From positions 134,848,873 to 134,912,872 of the forward strand of contig BTPG01000003.1 of NCBI GenBank assembly GCA_036245525.1: a stretch of 64,000 nucleotides of DNA, read 5' to 3'. Below, one piece after another: positions 10,521 to 20,967 of this stretch; the stretch's first letter is position 1, and each line of letters starts with the position of its first letter. The translations under genes were made by a program, and so were the position numbers. This stretch comes from Semisulcospira habei. Lineage: Eukaryota; Mollusca; Gastropoda; Semisulcospiridae. The notes beneath the pieces were generated by a model. The model made no database searches, had not been told where the DNA came from, and saw only the letters and a list, made by a program, of their open reading frames with translations.

Positions 10521-11777
10521 ATGGAATTTAAATCACCAACAAGCATTACTACAAACGCATTTCAATTTAACGTGAATGACAAATACAATGTTGCACCAAC
10601 TTATAAACAGAAAATAATTCAACTAAATCAGCTTGATATAGCTGTAAACGAACAAGATTTATTTGAAGTGAAAGTACCCAACCCTTTTGATCATTACCTA
10701 AACCCTCCAATAACAGATGATGCTACTGCAAGAAAGTGGTCCTCAAGTCCACTACAGATGTTTCAAAACCAACTTAACTTTGCCATACTGTGTTCTATTA
10801 CAGGCTGTGGTGTTTCATTTACAGACCACTTGAATCACTCAAACAAACTTATTAGATCTGTCTACCGTTTCCATGTTTATTACCAGCTTAGACGTATTTT
10901 GTCAGAACTGCATACACCACTGCCCACTGAATCCAGTTTCAACAGGTTTAACAACCCCATGGATATGAAAGCATTTGAACGCATATGTAATGAATTTAAC
11001 ATCAGTCCCCGGTATGACTTTACACAAAAACTTGATGATCACAATGGTATGGGTACATTGTATTATGCTATGAGTCACAGACAATATCCACAAGATTATT
11101 ACCCTGGTTACACTTCATTCTCATCAAAATCACAAGTCTGGTTAGGCTCAATAGAACAGAAACAGTCTAATGCATGGACCACATTTATCTTAGACAAGAG
11201 TGACGGGTTTACTCAAGCGGGAGTCGAGCGCGTAAATGAGTCTAAAAGAACATATGTCTGGTGTTTACTAGGAGCACAATCACTAACAAAATCAAATATT
11301 TTAAACGGGAGTGGCAAATTTGAAGCACAAAAACAATTTCTTGCTAATCTTGAAGATTCAATTAATTCAGTGGTTGATCTCCCATCTAGCATACAACGCT
11401 ACCAAGACATTCTCAGATATGCCAGATCGAAAGTTGATTTTGTAGTTGGCATTGGGTTATACATGTTACCATCTAACCTTCAACTCCAAATGGGGATAAT
11501 AACAAATTATAATAAGGAAATAGTTGTTGCAGGTCGTGATCAAAAATTAGGACTCAATCAATCTGTAAACTTTGGAGCAACAACCACACATGTTCAGACA
11601 TTAAAATCATTACAGACGGTAACACCCCCGGCCCCGGCCCCAACACCGGCACCTATACAACCAGTACAATCAGCCCCGGATCCAACACCAACCCCTGACA
11701 CACATCAGTCAGAGAGAACTGCATTGGTAATAGGCCTAACGGGAGTAGGGGTTTTACTTCTTTATCTGTTTCATTAA
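10521..11777 (+). CDS. 418-residue tail-anchored provirus protein
   Basis: The longest intact gene of the provirus. Residues 1-360 are a globular, polar domain with SSPLQMFQNQLNFA and CSITGCGVSF near residues 75-100. Residues about 368-395 are a Pro/Ala/Thr linker. The last 20 residues (ALVIGLTGVGVLLLYLF) are a single membrane anchor. This suggests a virion or membrane protein displayed through a stalk. Its end overlaps the end of the opposite-strand gene (11754) by 24 bases. The start follows TATAAAAAGAAGG. I do not recognise a characterised family. A structural, vertex or host-attachment role is possible but inferred only from architecture and context. Confidence 0.75.
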   Translation: MEFKSPTSITTNAFQFNVNDKYNVAPTYKQKIIQLNQLDIAVNEQDLFEVKVPNPFDHYLNPPITDDATARKWSSSPLQMFQNQLNFAILCSITGCGVSFTDHLNHSNKLIRSVYRFHVYYQLRRILSELHTPLPTESSFNRFNNPMDMKAFERICNEFNISPRYDFTQKLDDHNGMGTLYYAMSHRQYPQDYYPGYTSFSSKSQVWLGSIEQKQSNAWTTFILDKSDGFTQAGVERVNESKRTYVWCLLGAQSLTKSNILNGSGKFEAQKQFLANLEDSINSVVDLPSSIQRYQDILRYARSKVDFVVGIGLYMLPSNLQLQMGIITNYNKEIVVAGRDQKLGLNQSVNFGATTTHVQTLKSLQTVTPPAPAPTPAPIQPVQSAPDPTPTPDTHQSERTALVIGLTGVGVLLLYLFH

Positions 11778-12994
11778 ATAACCCACCATCAACCCTCCTA
11801 CTGTAACCAAAAAAATCCACACATGTTCTGCCATAAATCCTACTACCTTCGCTGCAGTAGTGATAAGCCAACTGACAACTGTGCCTATAATACCAGGCAA
11901 AGCATCCATTGCTTTCACAGCCAATTTCTTAAGCAAGTCTGATATGTGAGACAGTTGTTTCTTTACCCATGTCTGTAAATTTTTTGGGTCTGTTGGAGGT
12001 GCTGGTGGTGCTGGCCATGCTGGACCCCCACCACCGCTTGCGCCACCAACCCGGGAGACAGCTAACACAACAGTACTGATAATAAACCCAAGAGCTGTAA
12101 TTAAACTAGCAATTGTGATACCCTGTTCTCTGAAAAGTGTTTCAATCTCTCAGCCAGAGTAGTGTCTTCGTGAAGTATTTTCTGAATAGTTTCTCTAATC
12201 CTGTTGACTTGTGTTTTCAGTTTTTCCCTCCCAATACTAATCACTTCTAACCGCCGTGATCTTTCTATCTGCAAATCATTTTATCTGTGTTGTATTCTTT
12301 CTTTCATTTCAGTGTCAAGATTCCCATTGTCTGCGGTAGCCAGTTTCTCTTTTTCACGTTCTATGTGTTTATCAAGCTCACCTAGTTTGGCAACATTGTT
12401 TACCATCTTACCTCTTATTGTCTGTAATGATTTATCCAAGCCAATTATCTCTCTCATTGACAAAGGTGGATCATCTATTGTTTTCATAGCATCATTTATT
12501 TGTCCTTCAGTAAATGAAGTTTCTTGTAATACTGTGTTTGCTATTTCTGGTAGGCTTGTTACTGGTGCTATTTCAATTTGTTGTCATGTTGGCAACTTTG
12601 TTTGCGTGTCGTGAAGCGCACTAACCAGTCTAGGCACAAGTGGTGGCGTGGGAGACCCTCCAATACCAAGGTACCTTGCCAACCCAGAGTTACCACCAAC
12701 TTCACCTTTAATTGTACTTAAAGCTCTAAACTTAGCAGTGTTATTTTTATATGTTAGATTTATTTTGCCTCTGTCTGTATTTACAAATAATTGTCCTTTA
12801 TTATATTCAAACTGATTAGGATCTATTACATCTGGGCGCGCTCCAACACTGTCATAAAATGAGTTCACTTTGTCTTTTAACAGTTCTTGATACATACTAC
12901 TAGTTCCCATTCCAGACATATCTGTGGTACTGGTATCTGAGACATTCATGTCATCCATTTCAAAATCTTCATGATTAAATCCTACCGCTGCCAT
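11754..12994 (-). pseudogene. Long coiled-coil membrane protein, broken
   Basis: I read one gene of about 410 codons. The N-terminal part has an acidic, Ser/Thr/Met-rich region. An in-frame TGA lies at 12584-12586, and reading continues in the same frame through a charged coiled coil to an in-frame TAA at 12281. After a further 45 codons of helix, a frameshift near 12140 leads to a hydrophobic segment. Then come the Gly/Pro-rich linker GGGGPAWPAPPAPP, amphipathic helices (WVKKQLSHISDLLKKL) and a C-terminal membrane segment (VWIFLVTVGGLMVGYLM). The amphipathic plus membrane design would fit a virion membrane-active protein, but that is inference. Divergent from the capsid gene, with only 40 bases between starts. 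Confidence 0.65.
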
Positions 12995-13034
12995 TGTTTT
13001 ATTAATTTATTATTTTTTATTGTGCATAATAAAA

Positions 13035-14317
13035 ATGACACAGTCTTACGGATCAAAGTTAGACCCATACAGAAAACTACGTGAGCCTCTTGGTGTTAAG
13101 GGCATTAGACAATCAATTGTCATTGAAACAATCCAAGTACCGTAGACCAGAATCAAACACTTCCAGTCAAGTTTCCAAACCTAGGCCCCAGTGACGTTAT
13201 TGTTCCTGGCACTGCACGCCTAGCATTTAATATTGAACTTTCATCAGACACAGATGTAAACAGAACACTCGTTAACAATCTTGGTAGAGCAATTGTTAGA
13301 ACTATTAAAGTAAAACTTGAAGGACAGGAAGTGTTTAGTCTTGATGATGCTGATGTGTTTTACTGTTACAAAGATCTTTGGCTCACAAGAGAAGAACGAG
13401 AGGATCGTATTTACCAAGGCATACAGTCAGATAATGTTGGTAAACTTCGAATCGATGCCGGAGATAAAACAACCACAGTAGCCAAGGACGTTATAATGGC
13501 CGAAACATATGGAACCAGATTTTACATTCCACTTGAGTTTGAAATCCTAACAGCACATTTGCCTTATTACCAAGGAGCACTGAATGACCATCTGAGCTTT
13601 GAACTAACTTTCAATGAATACTCCAAAATTATAAAATCATCTGATCTCAGTGCATCATATAAGATTTCTAACATTTCTTTGGAATATGAAATTGTCACAC
13701 ATGATTATTTATCTACTCTCATTCAAAATCAGTACAAGACAAAACTGCCGATTTATTATGACAGGGTGATTAGACATAGTTTAATACCCAAAGACAAGAG
13801 TGACCCGATGTGGAACATAAACTTGAACACACCTGCCAAGTCACTGAAAGGTATACTCATGTTGTTTGTTGAACCAGCGGCTCCATACAAAAGAGATTCA
13901 GAAAAATTCTACAATCCACAGATTACACATTTGTCTTGTACAATCGAAGGCCGTCCTAATCAAGTGTATGCTTCAGGTTTGTTACCTTATCAACACTACG
14001 ATGAGATCACAAAGTATTTTGCGGGTGGAAGGATTAGAGATAAACCTGCAAACATTGTGTGCAAAGATTTACATCTGTATGACGTAAGGATTGGTCAATA
14101 CCTTACAAATAATTATGCTCTTTGGCTAGACCTTCATAGTACAGATGATGATTATCTTCATGGGTCAGGTCGAAAGGTTGAAAACGGCAGTGACGGGATT
14201 ACAATTCAGATACAAAAAAAGGTTGAATCCGCTGCAGCCATAAATATATATTTGTGCCTGATATATGATGCACAACTGAGCATAGAAGAGTGCAGACTAA
14301 AGGGTGTCATGTATTAA
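13035..14317 (+). pseudogene. Candidate major capsid protein, frameshifted
   Basis: The ATG at 13035 follows CATAATAAAA. It opens a short N-terminal segment that hits a TAG near 13143. A single-step frame change there leads into the long frame that runs to 14317, about 425 codons in all. The protein is beta-rich with many short polar strands and no membrane segment. It contains the block FYIPLEFEILTAHLPYYQGA near the middle. Length, beta content and position directly before the packaging ATPase match double jelly-roll major capsid proteins of Polinton-type viruses. I cannot run a structure comparison, so the call rests on context and style. Confidence 0.6.
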
Positions 14318-14335
14318 ATTATATTGTGTATTAAA

Positions 14336-14948
14336 ATGAACCGGAGCTTAATGACACTCGACCCACACTGTGGTTTGTTTTGTGGTGCCACAGGGTGTGG
14401 TAAAACTGAATTTGTTCTTAACCTATTACATACAAGATACATACACCACTTTGAAAACATAGTAATATTCTGTCCTACAATCAAACACAACAAAGCTTAT
14501 CACAACCGTTTATTCATTTGGACTGACAACAACATTTACTTAGTCGACCCTGAGAAAAAAACTGAATGACTACCTACAATATTTTTACAAGCAATTTGAA
14601 GGGCAGCCAACTTTGTTTATTGTTCATGACTGTTCTGCAGAGAAAGACATTGTCAAAAAGAGAAACACATTAGCAGAACTTGCTTTCAGTGGTAGACATG
14701 CAAATGTAAGTGTATGGATTCTCACTCAGAAATATAATGCTGTACTGAAAGATTTTCGAGAACAGTTAAAGTTTATCTGTTTGTTTTACTGTAAGGATCG
14801 TGACAGCTTTGAAGACTGCCTCAGAGAGAGCGATGTCATCCCAAATAATCATGAACGAAATGATGTGAAAAATAAACTGAAATCAACTAAGCATCTAAAG
14901 CTCATTTTAAAGACAGATCAGCCCACAGGGTATGGGTTAGTAAATTAA
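14336..14948 (+). pseudogene. A32/FtsK-like packaging ATPase, frameshifted
   Basis: Genome-packaging ATPase of the HerA/FtsK type, expected to translocate viral DNA into capsids. Walker A is GATGCGKTEFVL at codons 19-30. Strand 2 (NIVIFCPTIKHNK) follows. The Walker B-like strand is TLFIVHDCS near 14610, with Cys after the Asp. A sensor-like SVWILTQKYNA lies near 14710. About 204 codons is the normal small size for this family. An A7 run at 14555-14561 shifts the frame by one, so the first half ends in a stop at 14567. The ATG chosen (14336) follows TATTAAAA and gives the usual spacing to the P-loop. Confidence 0.85.
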
Positions 14949-14976
14949 TTTTTACATTTGTTTGTCTAATAAAAAA

Positions 14977-15372
14977 ATGACAGAGGGACAAACCCAAATG
15001 TTTGATGTTACAGAATGCTTCAAAGATGTTGAGCGCTTTACTGACTTAAAATCATGTGTGTTTGAACCCAGCTTTAAACTCACAACACCGACAATAAGAA
15101 TATACATGACATATAATGTTACTTTGGAATATTCAGATGGATTACCACGTTATGATTATGAGACTGTTGATCTTAAGACAAATGCTTTTAAAGTTTATAA
15201 TGCTAACAGTGGCCATTTGCATTGGTTTGAGGTACTGTGTGAAGACATATTTGATCAATTAAGAAAACTACATTGTTATATTGAAAGTGTTACATTCAAT
15301 AAAGTGATATTACATCTGCAGGACAAGACTTCAAGACAAACACCAGGGAAGTGGTTGACTTGTTTACCATGA
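14977..15372 (+). CDS. Unknown provirus protein, 131 residues
   Basis: An intact frame from the ATG at 14977, which directly follows TAATAAAAAA. The protein is acidic, soluble and rich in aromatic residues (LHWFEVLCEDIFDQLRKL near residue 85). There is no membrane helix and no motif I know. It lies between the ATPase and a second small gene, all on the plus strand, spaced by 28 and 79 bases. A late structural or replication-accessory role is possible, with no direct evidence for either. Confidence 0.65.
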   Translation: MTEGQTQMFDVTECFKDVERFTDLKSCVFEPSFKLTTPTIRIYMTYNVTLEYSDGLPRYDYETVDLKTNAFKVYNANSGHLHWFEVLCEDIFDQLRKLHCYIESVTFNKVILHLQDKTSRQTPGKWLTCLP

Positions 15373-15451
15373 CTATAGTTAATACAGTATTACATATGGT
15401 GTGTCAGTGGTAATATTTGTTTCATTTATTAATTTGTCGGTCAAATAAAAA

Positions 15452-15700
15452 ATGACGGACAATGCTCAAAGCCCATCAGGCTCATCAGGTTTAAGAAACG
15501 TGTTTCACACAACAAACTTGCCTATATCTAATAGTAACAATGTCTATGAATCAATAGAAAGATCTTTTTCTGTTGTACAAGACAATCTTCTTACAGGCAG
15601 TGTGAAGATTCAGATTGTTGCTAAAATAGAATTTACTAGAGTAGATGGTGAAGTGATTGTATCATATATCTCTACAAGACAACACACAGTTAACACATGA
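15452..15700 (+). CDS. Small provirus protein before polB
   Basis: An 82-residue intact frame whose ATG follows TCAAATAAAA. A Ser/Asn-rich N-terminus is followed by a short beta-rich segment (VKIQIVAKIEFTRVDGEVIV). The stop TGA overlaps the ATG of the polymerase gene (ATGA at 15697-15700), a typical coupled arrangement of compact viral genomes. Function unknown. Confidence 0.65.
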   Translation: MTDNAQSPSGSSGLRNVFHTTNLPISNSNNVYESIERSFSVVQDNLLTGSVKIQIVAKIEFTRVDGEVIVSYISTRQHTVNT

Positions 15701-18700
15701 AGGAATTGGAGAACATGTTTAGAGACAGACTGTTACCTGACTTCCTCCAGGCAATTGACAGTGCAAAAATGAAGGGGTCTGGTTGGCACGAAGGTCATGT
15801 ACATGAACTACAACTAAAACAGTCCAGGTATCATCCTATATTAGGTAAATAGTGGATAGCACTGCCAACAGAGGTTGCAAACAAAAAAGCTGTAGTTAAT
15901 ATACAGAACAATGACAACTATTGTTTCATGTATTGTGTGCTTGCTAAACTACACTTTATAAAGTCAAAACCTGAACGTGTATCTAACTACACTAAATTTG
16001 TAAATGAACTCAACTTCAGTGGCATTGATTTCCCTGTTAAAATAGAAGACATAGACTTGTTTGAAAAAGTAAATCCTGGTATATCTGTAACTGTGTTTGT
16101 GTGGGATAATGAGTCTGTTGACAAGTTACAACCAATTAAGGTATCACCACTTGCTCCAACCTATGGGCAGCCAGAAGATAAGAATGTTGACATGTTGCTA
16201 ATTGGCCCTGCCGGTGATGACAATAACTTTCACTACACAATTATCAGAAATATGTCACGACTAATTCATGGGCATACAACGAAACACAATGGCAAACAAG
16301 AAGTGTGTAAGAAATGTTTACAAAGATTTTCTTCTATTGCTGTGGCACACAAACATGTTTTACACTGCAGGTCGGCTGATGACATACAAACTGTACTTAA
16401 GTATCCAGATCCTGGTAGTCAAGTATATTTCAAAAACTATGGGAATCAACAAAAGCTGCCATTTGTAGTGTATGCTGATTTTGAATCACTGGTTGTACCG
16501 TATGAAGGGCCTGTTCCAGAGTCATTACCAAAGACTATAAAGTTGAGTGACCATGTAATGTGTTCTTTCGGATACATTATTGTTAGGTCAGACGGTTTGC
16601 ATTCAGAACCTGTTATCTACAGAGGTGAAAATACAGCATGTCTGTTTTTAACAGAAATGAGACATCTGTATAGTCAGGTAGTTCAATATCTCACAACAAG
16701 TCAGATGCCTTTAGTGATGACGGAAGAAGACAAACTGAAATTTGATACAGCTGTGACGTTGTGGATTTGTGAACAACCCCTCCAGGGTGATAAAGTTCGG
16801 GACCATGATCACATAACTGGATGCTACAGAGGTGCTGCACATAACGATTGTAACTTATTATTAAAAACATATCCTAATCTATACCAATCTTTTTTCACAA
16901 TCTCAAGGGATATGATTCAAACATTATCATGCAGGCTGTGGATGAGTCTTACAAAAACATAAATTGTATTGCACAGACAACTTAAAAGTTCTTGACTTTT
17001 AGATTAGATAAATTAGCATTTTATGACTACATGCAACATTTGTCTTTAGGGTTGGCTAGTCTGGCAGAAGGACTGACTGAGTATCCAAAAACGAGTAAAT
17101 ATTTCGAGCCAGACTTAATCAAGAAAGGTGTGTATCCATATGAGTACATTGACCACTGGGTTGTGTTTGAGGAAAGGAGACTGCCGCCAAAAGAGAAATT
17201 TTATTCCACACTTAATGGAAAAGGTATTTCTGACTCTGATGCATGGGATAAATTAGGGTGTCAACCGATTGGTGACTACCATGACCAGTACTTGAAAGCT
17301 GACGTTTGTTTGCTAGCAGACGTATTTGAAAGTTACCATGAAAAGGGTTTGTTGCACTACAGTCTTGACCCTGCGTGTTACATAACTAGTCCTGGCATGA
17401 CATGGGATGCATTTCTAAAATCCAGTAAGATATTTATAGACCTGTTGTCTGATCGTACGATGGGTGAAATGGTGGAACGTGGATTGAGGGGTGGCATTAG
17501 TATTGCAGCGAACAATTATGCCAAAGCCAACAATAAATATCTGGACTACCCGGACCAGGGCTTGGACCCCTCGGGGTCAAGGTCATTCATTATGTACCTT
17601 GACACTAACAATTTGTATGGCTGGGCGATGTGTGAGTTATTACCCTTGAAAAACTTTTGTCTGTATGATTTGTCACAGTATGATGTAACACAGTCAGGGT
17701 TAACTAAGAATATTGTGAATCTTGACCGAAATGACGCAAAGGGTTGGATCTTTGAAGTAGACCTGGAGTACCCACACCATCTACATGATTACCACAATGA
17801 TTATCCATTGGCTGTTGAGAAAATGTCTTTGACGGGGAAAAAAAGAAGACACCAAACTTGTACCAAATTTGAATGACAAATTCAATTACGTGTGTCACTA
17901 TCGCTTGTTACAGTTTTACATCAGACATGGGTTAGTACTAAAGAAAGTTCACAGTGGTATTCAATTTGGTCAGAGTGCTTTTATGAAAGATTACATTATG
18001 AAAAACACAACCCTCCATGCAAGAGATGGCAACACTGCATTTGACAAAGACTTCTTTAAGCTTATGAACAATTCCTGTTTTGGCAAGACTATGGAAAATC
18101 CTCATCACCGCAAAGATGTGAGACTTGTCACAACTGAATTGGGTGCAATTAAACTTACAGGCAAGCCTCAGTACACAGGGTACAAAGAGTTTCATTCATC
18201 ATTGTATGCTGTGTCACACACAAAAAAAGATTGTTAAACTGGACAAGCCAGTATTCATTGGCATGGCAATTCTTGAATTATCAAAACTGTTGATGCTTGA
18301 ATTTTATTATGATTACTTCAAACCAAAGTATCCTGAGTGTCGACTGCTATACACTGACACTGACTCTATGATTATTGATGTGTGTACTGAAGACTTTTAT
18401 GAAGACATCAAAACAGAGTTACACATGTATGACACCTCTGACTACCCTAAAGATCACCCACTGTACAGCACACAAAACAAGAAAGTGCCTGGAAAGTTTA
18501 AGGATGAACTGAATGGTGTGCCAATAGTTGAGTGCGATGGACTGAGATCCAAAATGTATTCTATACTGCATCAGAAAGGTAGTCAGTCGAAAGCCAAAGG
18601 AATAAAAACATCAGCAATAAAAAATAAAGACATTCATCATAAACATTATAAGGAAGTGTTAGACAGTGCATTAATGCCTGATTAGATTGCCTTAATCTCT

Positions 18701-19384
18701 CACGTGCTGGCTCCAAGCGCCACACCCTGGCAAACCACCTCAGCTGGTAGGCTAAACCACGTGAGGGGGTGGTGTTCACATTGCACCACTAGGCGGATGA
18801 GCTGTTTCTGACAGCCAACGGCTAGAGGACGGAGGAGATCAGGTTGGATCCAACGGCCAAATGTGGGGGAGTAAACCCTTCAAATCAGGAGTGGAGCCCC
18901 GAAGGCAGACAGCTGCCTGTATTCACGCACTGTTCTGGCAGCTCCTGCAGCCAAACTGGTGCCAAATGTACTGCTTTGCATTCCTTTGGATACATCAGCG
19001 AGGCCGAGAGGGGGATCTTGACGACTGGGCATCCCAGGATCTCCATACACTTCGCCCAGGCTTGCGCACTGGAGGAGTCACTCCAGTGACTGACCCAGCA
19101 AGCGCATACTCCATTGTCTTCCGAGACAGGATGCCGAACGAATGCCTGATTATCCAAACAAGTCACTGAGATCAAATAAACATAATCTTGAAATGATTCA
19201 AACACATAAGAAGTCACTGGCAGTTGGGGACACAAAACGTGTTTTTCATAGTAAAGAAAAAGCTTATGCACCAGGTCATTACAGGCTCAAGTTATCTGAA
19301 GAAATAGTTGATGAACTGGTTGATGAATTAATTGATGAGTTAGTTACTGAAATGAGTAACGGTGTCTGGGGGAATAATCTGTAA
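15697..19384 (+). pseudogene. polB: Protein-primed-type DNA polymerase B, broken
   Basis: Family B DNA polymerase that would copy the linear genome. Seen in order: the N-terminal region; exonuclease I YADFESL at 16471; an HNH/endonuclease-VII-like insert RDHDHITGCYRGAAHNDC at 16800; an exonuclease III-like segment near 17300; motif A LDTNNLYGW at 17600; motif B MNNSCFGKTMEN at 18065; motif C YTDTDSM at 18350. Breaks: TAG at 15850, a frame change near 16908, TAA at 16983, frame changes at A7 runs at 17838 and 18222, and a 456-bp insertion at 18685-19140 with a 12-bp duplication. The tail resumes at 19153 and overlaps the end of the integrase gene. The catalytic motifs are preserved, so decay appears recent, or partly artefact. 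Confidence 0.9.
18685..19140. mobile_element. 456-bp insertion in polB with 12-bp TSD
   Basis: Flanked by perfect direct repeats AATGCCTGATTA (18673-18684 and 19141-19152) and cutting the polymerase reading frame, which continues after the second repeat. No terminal inverted repeats and no poly-A or simple-repeat tail are visible. The size and duplication length suggest a SINE-like retroposon. A GGTTGGATCC block at 18843 faintly resembles a tRNA B box. No second copy was seen in the window. Confidence 0.8.
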
Positions 19385-20280
19385 TTCTTCTCTGACAAAT
19401 GCTCTTTGGGGTGCAGGCTCGTACAGGTAATATATTGTTGCGTCAGGACTGGGGACTATTTTTTTTATATTGTGTACATATGTTGACCAGATGGGGTCTG
19501 TCGCTCTGCGCTTTACGTCGTTCTCAGCCTCCCCTGGTTGATACAAATATCTTACCTGTTTAGTAAACAAGCTTGTGTCAGGTGCTGGGGTTGGTCCTGT
19601 TTTTGGCTCTGTAAATGATTTTAATTTAATAGCATCAACAGGCTTTACATGACCTTCATTGTTCATTGCTTTTATCACACGTGGTAATCTCTTTACCCAC
19701 TCAGTGTTCCGGGTGTCATGCATGAGTTCCTTAGAATACTGGTAACTGAAAAGTCTCTCTGATAACTGTTTGTTAAAGTTCTCTACAATTGCCTGTGATC
19801 TGTGCATGCCTGGAATGCCATGTCTAACCAGTACACCGTGCTTCGCAAATAACTGATTAACAGCACCTTTGAATTCTGATCCGTCATCAACTTGACCTCG
19901 ACTATATATTTTTGTTAATGCTGTAGCAACTGTGTAGCAGTTTTGTCAGATATGGGTTCGGTGTCTTTATACCTTGAAGCTATGTCGACAACAGTTAATG
20001 CGTACTTGTATCGTTTCTTTCTTATTGTGTCATGTGGTAGGAACAGGAGATCCATTTGATGCATGTTGTTTGGTGTTGTGTTTTCAAAATGAGGTCTTGT
20101 TATTTTTCTTGGCGCAGGGAGATATATTTGCCAAATTGCCTGCCTCTGTAACCATTGTTTGATTTGATTTAGTGATATATCTCCGCCCATAGCTTCATGT
20201 AATTTTTGAATAGCTGTTTGTCCTTTCCAATATCCAATTGGGGAGTAATATATTTTCGATAGTTTATTTTCTACGTTCAT
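19340..20280 (-). pseudogene. Retroviral-type integrase (rve), frameshifted
   Basis: DDE integrase of the Polinton type, which would insert the viral DNA into the host. Seen: an N-terminal helical zone (YYSPIGYWKGQTAIQKLHEA), then the core with MDLLFLPHD and ALTVVDIASRYK. The next catalytic Asp lies in the QVDDGSEFKGA region (about 19880), and the Glu region is SQAIVENFNKQLSERL near 19795. A C-terminal tail ends at 19340. One frame change near 19920 separates the halves. The start MNVENKL at 20280 overlaps the end of the upstream gene by 17 bases. The 3' end is convergent with polB and overlaps it by 45 bases. Confidence 0.88.
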
Positions 20281-20698
20281 TTTTTCTAGCAATATAAAGA
20301 CAAGTAAAAAATACAAATGTCATTCCCACTAGAACAAAAATTATCTCTCCATTTCTTTGTTGTGTGCTTGGTTTGTAGTAATCGCTAAGTTTTGGTTTTG
20401 GGATAGACATGTCATTACCAGTGACTAAAAAATACTCACAAATTGCGTCATCTGTATTTGAAAATGTATGTTGTGCGTGACCTTCAAGTCTGAGTTTTTC
20501 ATTGTTAAAATCAAGTTTTTCTATTCTTTGCTTCTCATATTCCTGCTGGGCTTGAGCAAGTTTTTCTGATGCCTCATTGTGACGCTTCATTTCTTCTGCA
20601 GATTCCTCTCTGCCTACTTTTGAAAAGAGATAATTAGAGCCACTGAATGCCAGGGCGTTAACCATCGCACATCCAATTATTACTGCTAAAGTCGCCAT
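20264..20698 (-). CDS. Two-membrane-segment coiled-coil protein
   Basis: An intact 144-residue frame: N-terminal membrane segment (residues 2-22, LAVIIGCAMVNALAFSGSNY), a charged coiled coil with repeated Glu/Lys (about 30-75), and a C-terminal membrane segment (IIFVLVGMTFVFFTCLYIA) followed by a basic tail. The ATG follows AAATAAAATAAGT. It directly precedes and overlaps the integrase start, so both are likely co-transcribed. Proteins of this layout travel next to the integrase in related animal elements as I remember them; the function is not known. A virion membrane or assembly role is inference. Confidence 0.7.
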   Translation of the reverse strand: MATLAVIIGCAMVNALAFSGSNYLFSKVGREESAEEMKRHNEASEKLAQAQQEYEKQRIEKLDFNNEKLRLEGHAQHTFSNTDDAICEYFLVTGNDMSIPKPKLSDYYKPSTQQRNGEIIFVLVGMTFVFFTCLYIARKNERRK

Positions 20699-20709
20699 AC
20701 TTATTTTAT

Positions 20710-20932
20710 TTACATAGAAACATTTTCTGGAATAATTCCTTCCTTGACAAGAAAATCTTTTGTCGCAATTGATGCTGTAACAACTACAATTATCTTAGCG
20801 CTGTCTTCGAAATCTAATCTACTGAGGTCTGCTGATTTCATTTTGAGTAGATTTTTTCCTAGCATAGAGTAAGCTACTACTAGTCACGGCAGAGTGATAT
20901 ACAAGGTTCATTATGTTCTTTGTGTCGCTCAT
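20710..20932 (-). pseudogene. Small hydrophobic provirus protein, broken
   Basis: From the ATG at 20932 a frame of about 40 codons hits a stop. At an A6 run near 20855 a one-step change opens the remaining part, ending at 20710 and containing AKIIVVVTASIATKDFL. The total would be about 74 residues. It is too short for routine gene calling but fits the packed minus-strand cluster, with 35 bases to the next gene on the right. Function unknown. Confidence 0.5.
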
Positions 20933-20967
20933 TTTCTAAGGCAATAAAAATTAAAATAATATTTTAT

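Noticed and set aside
14555..14561. Programmed frameshifting at the ATPase A7 run as a firm call
   Set aside because: The same kind of break in several genes, together with genuine stops elsewhere, makes error or decay simpler; kept only as a finding to test.
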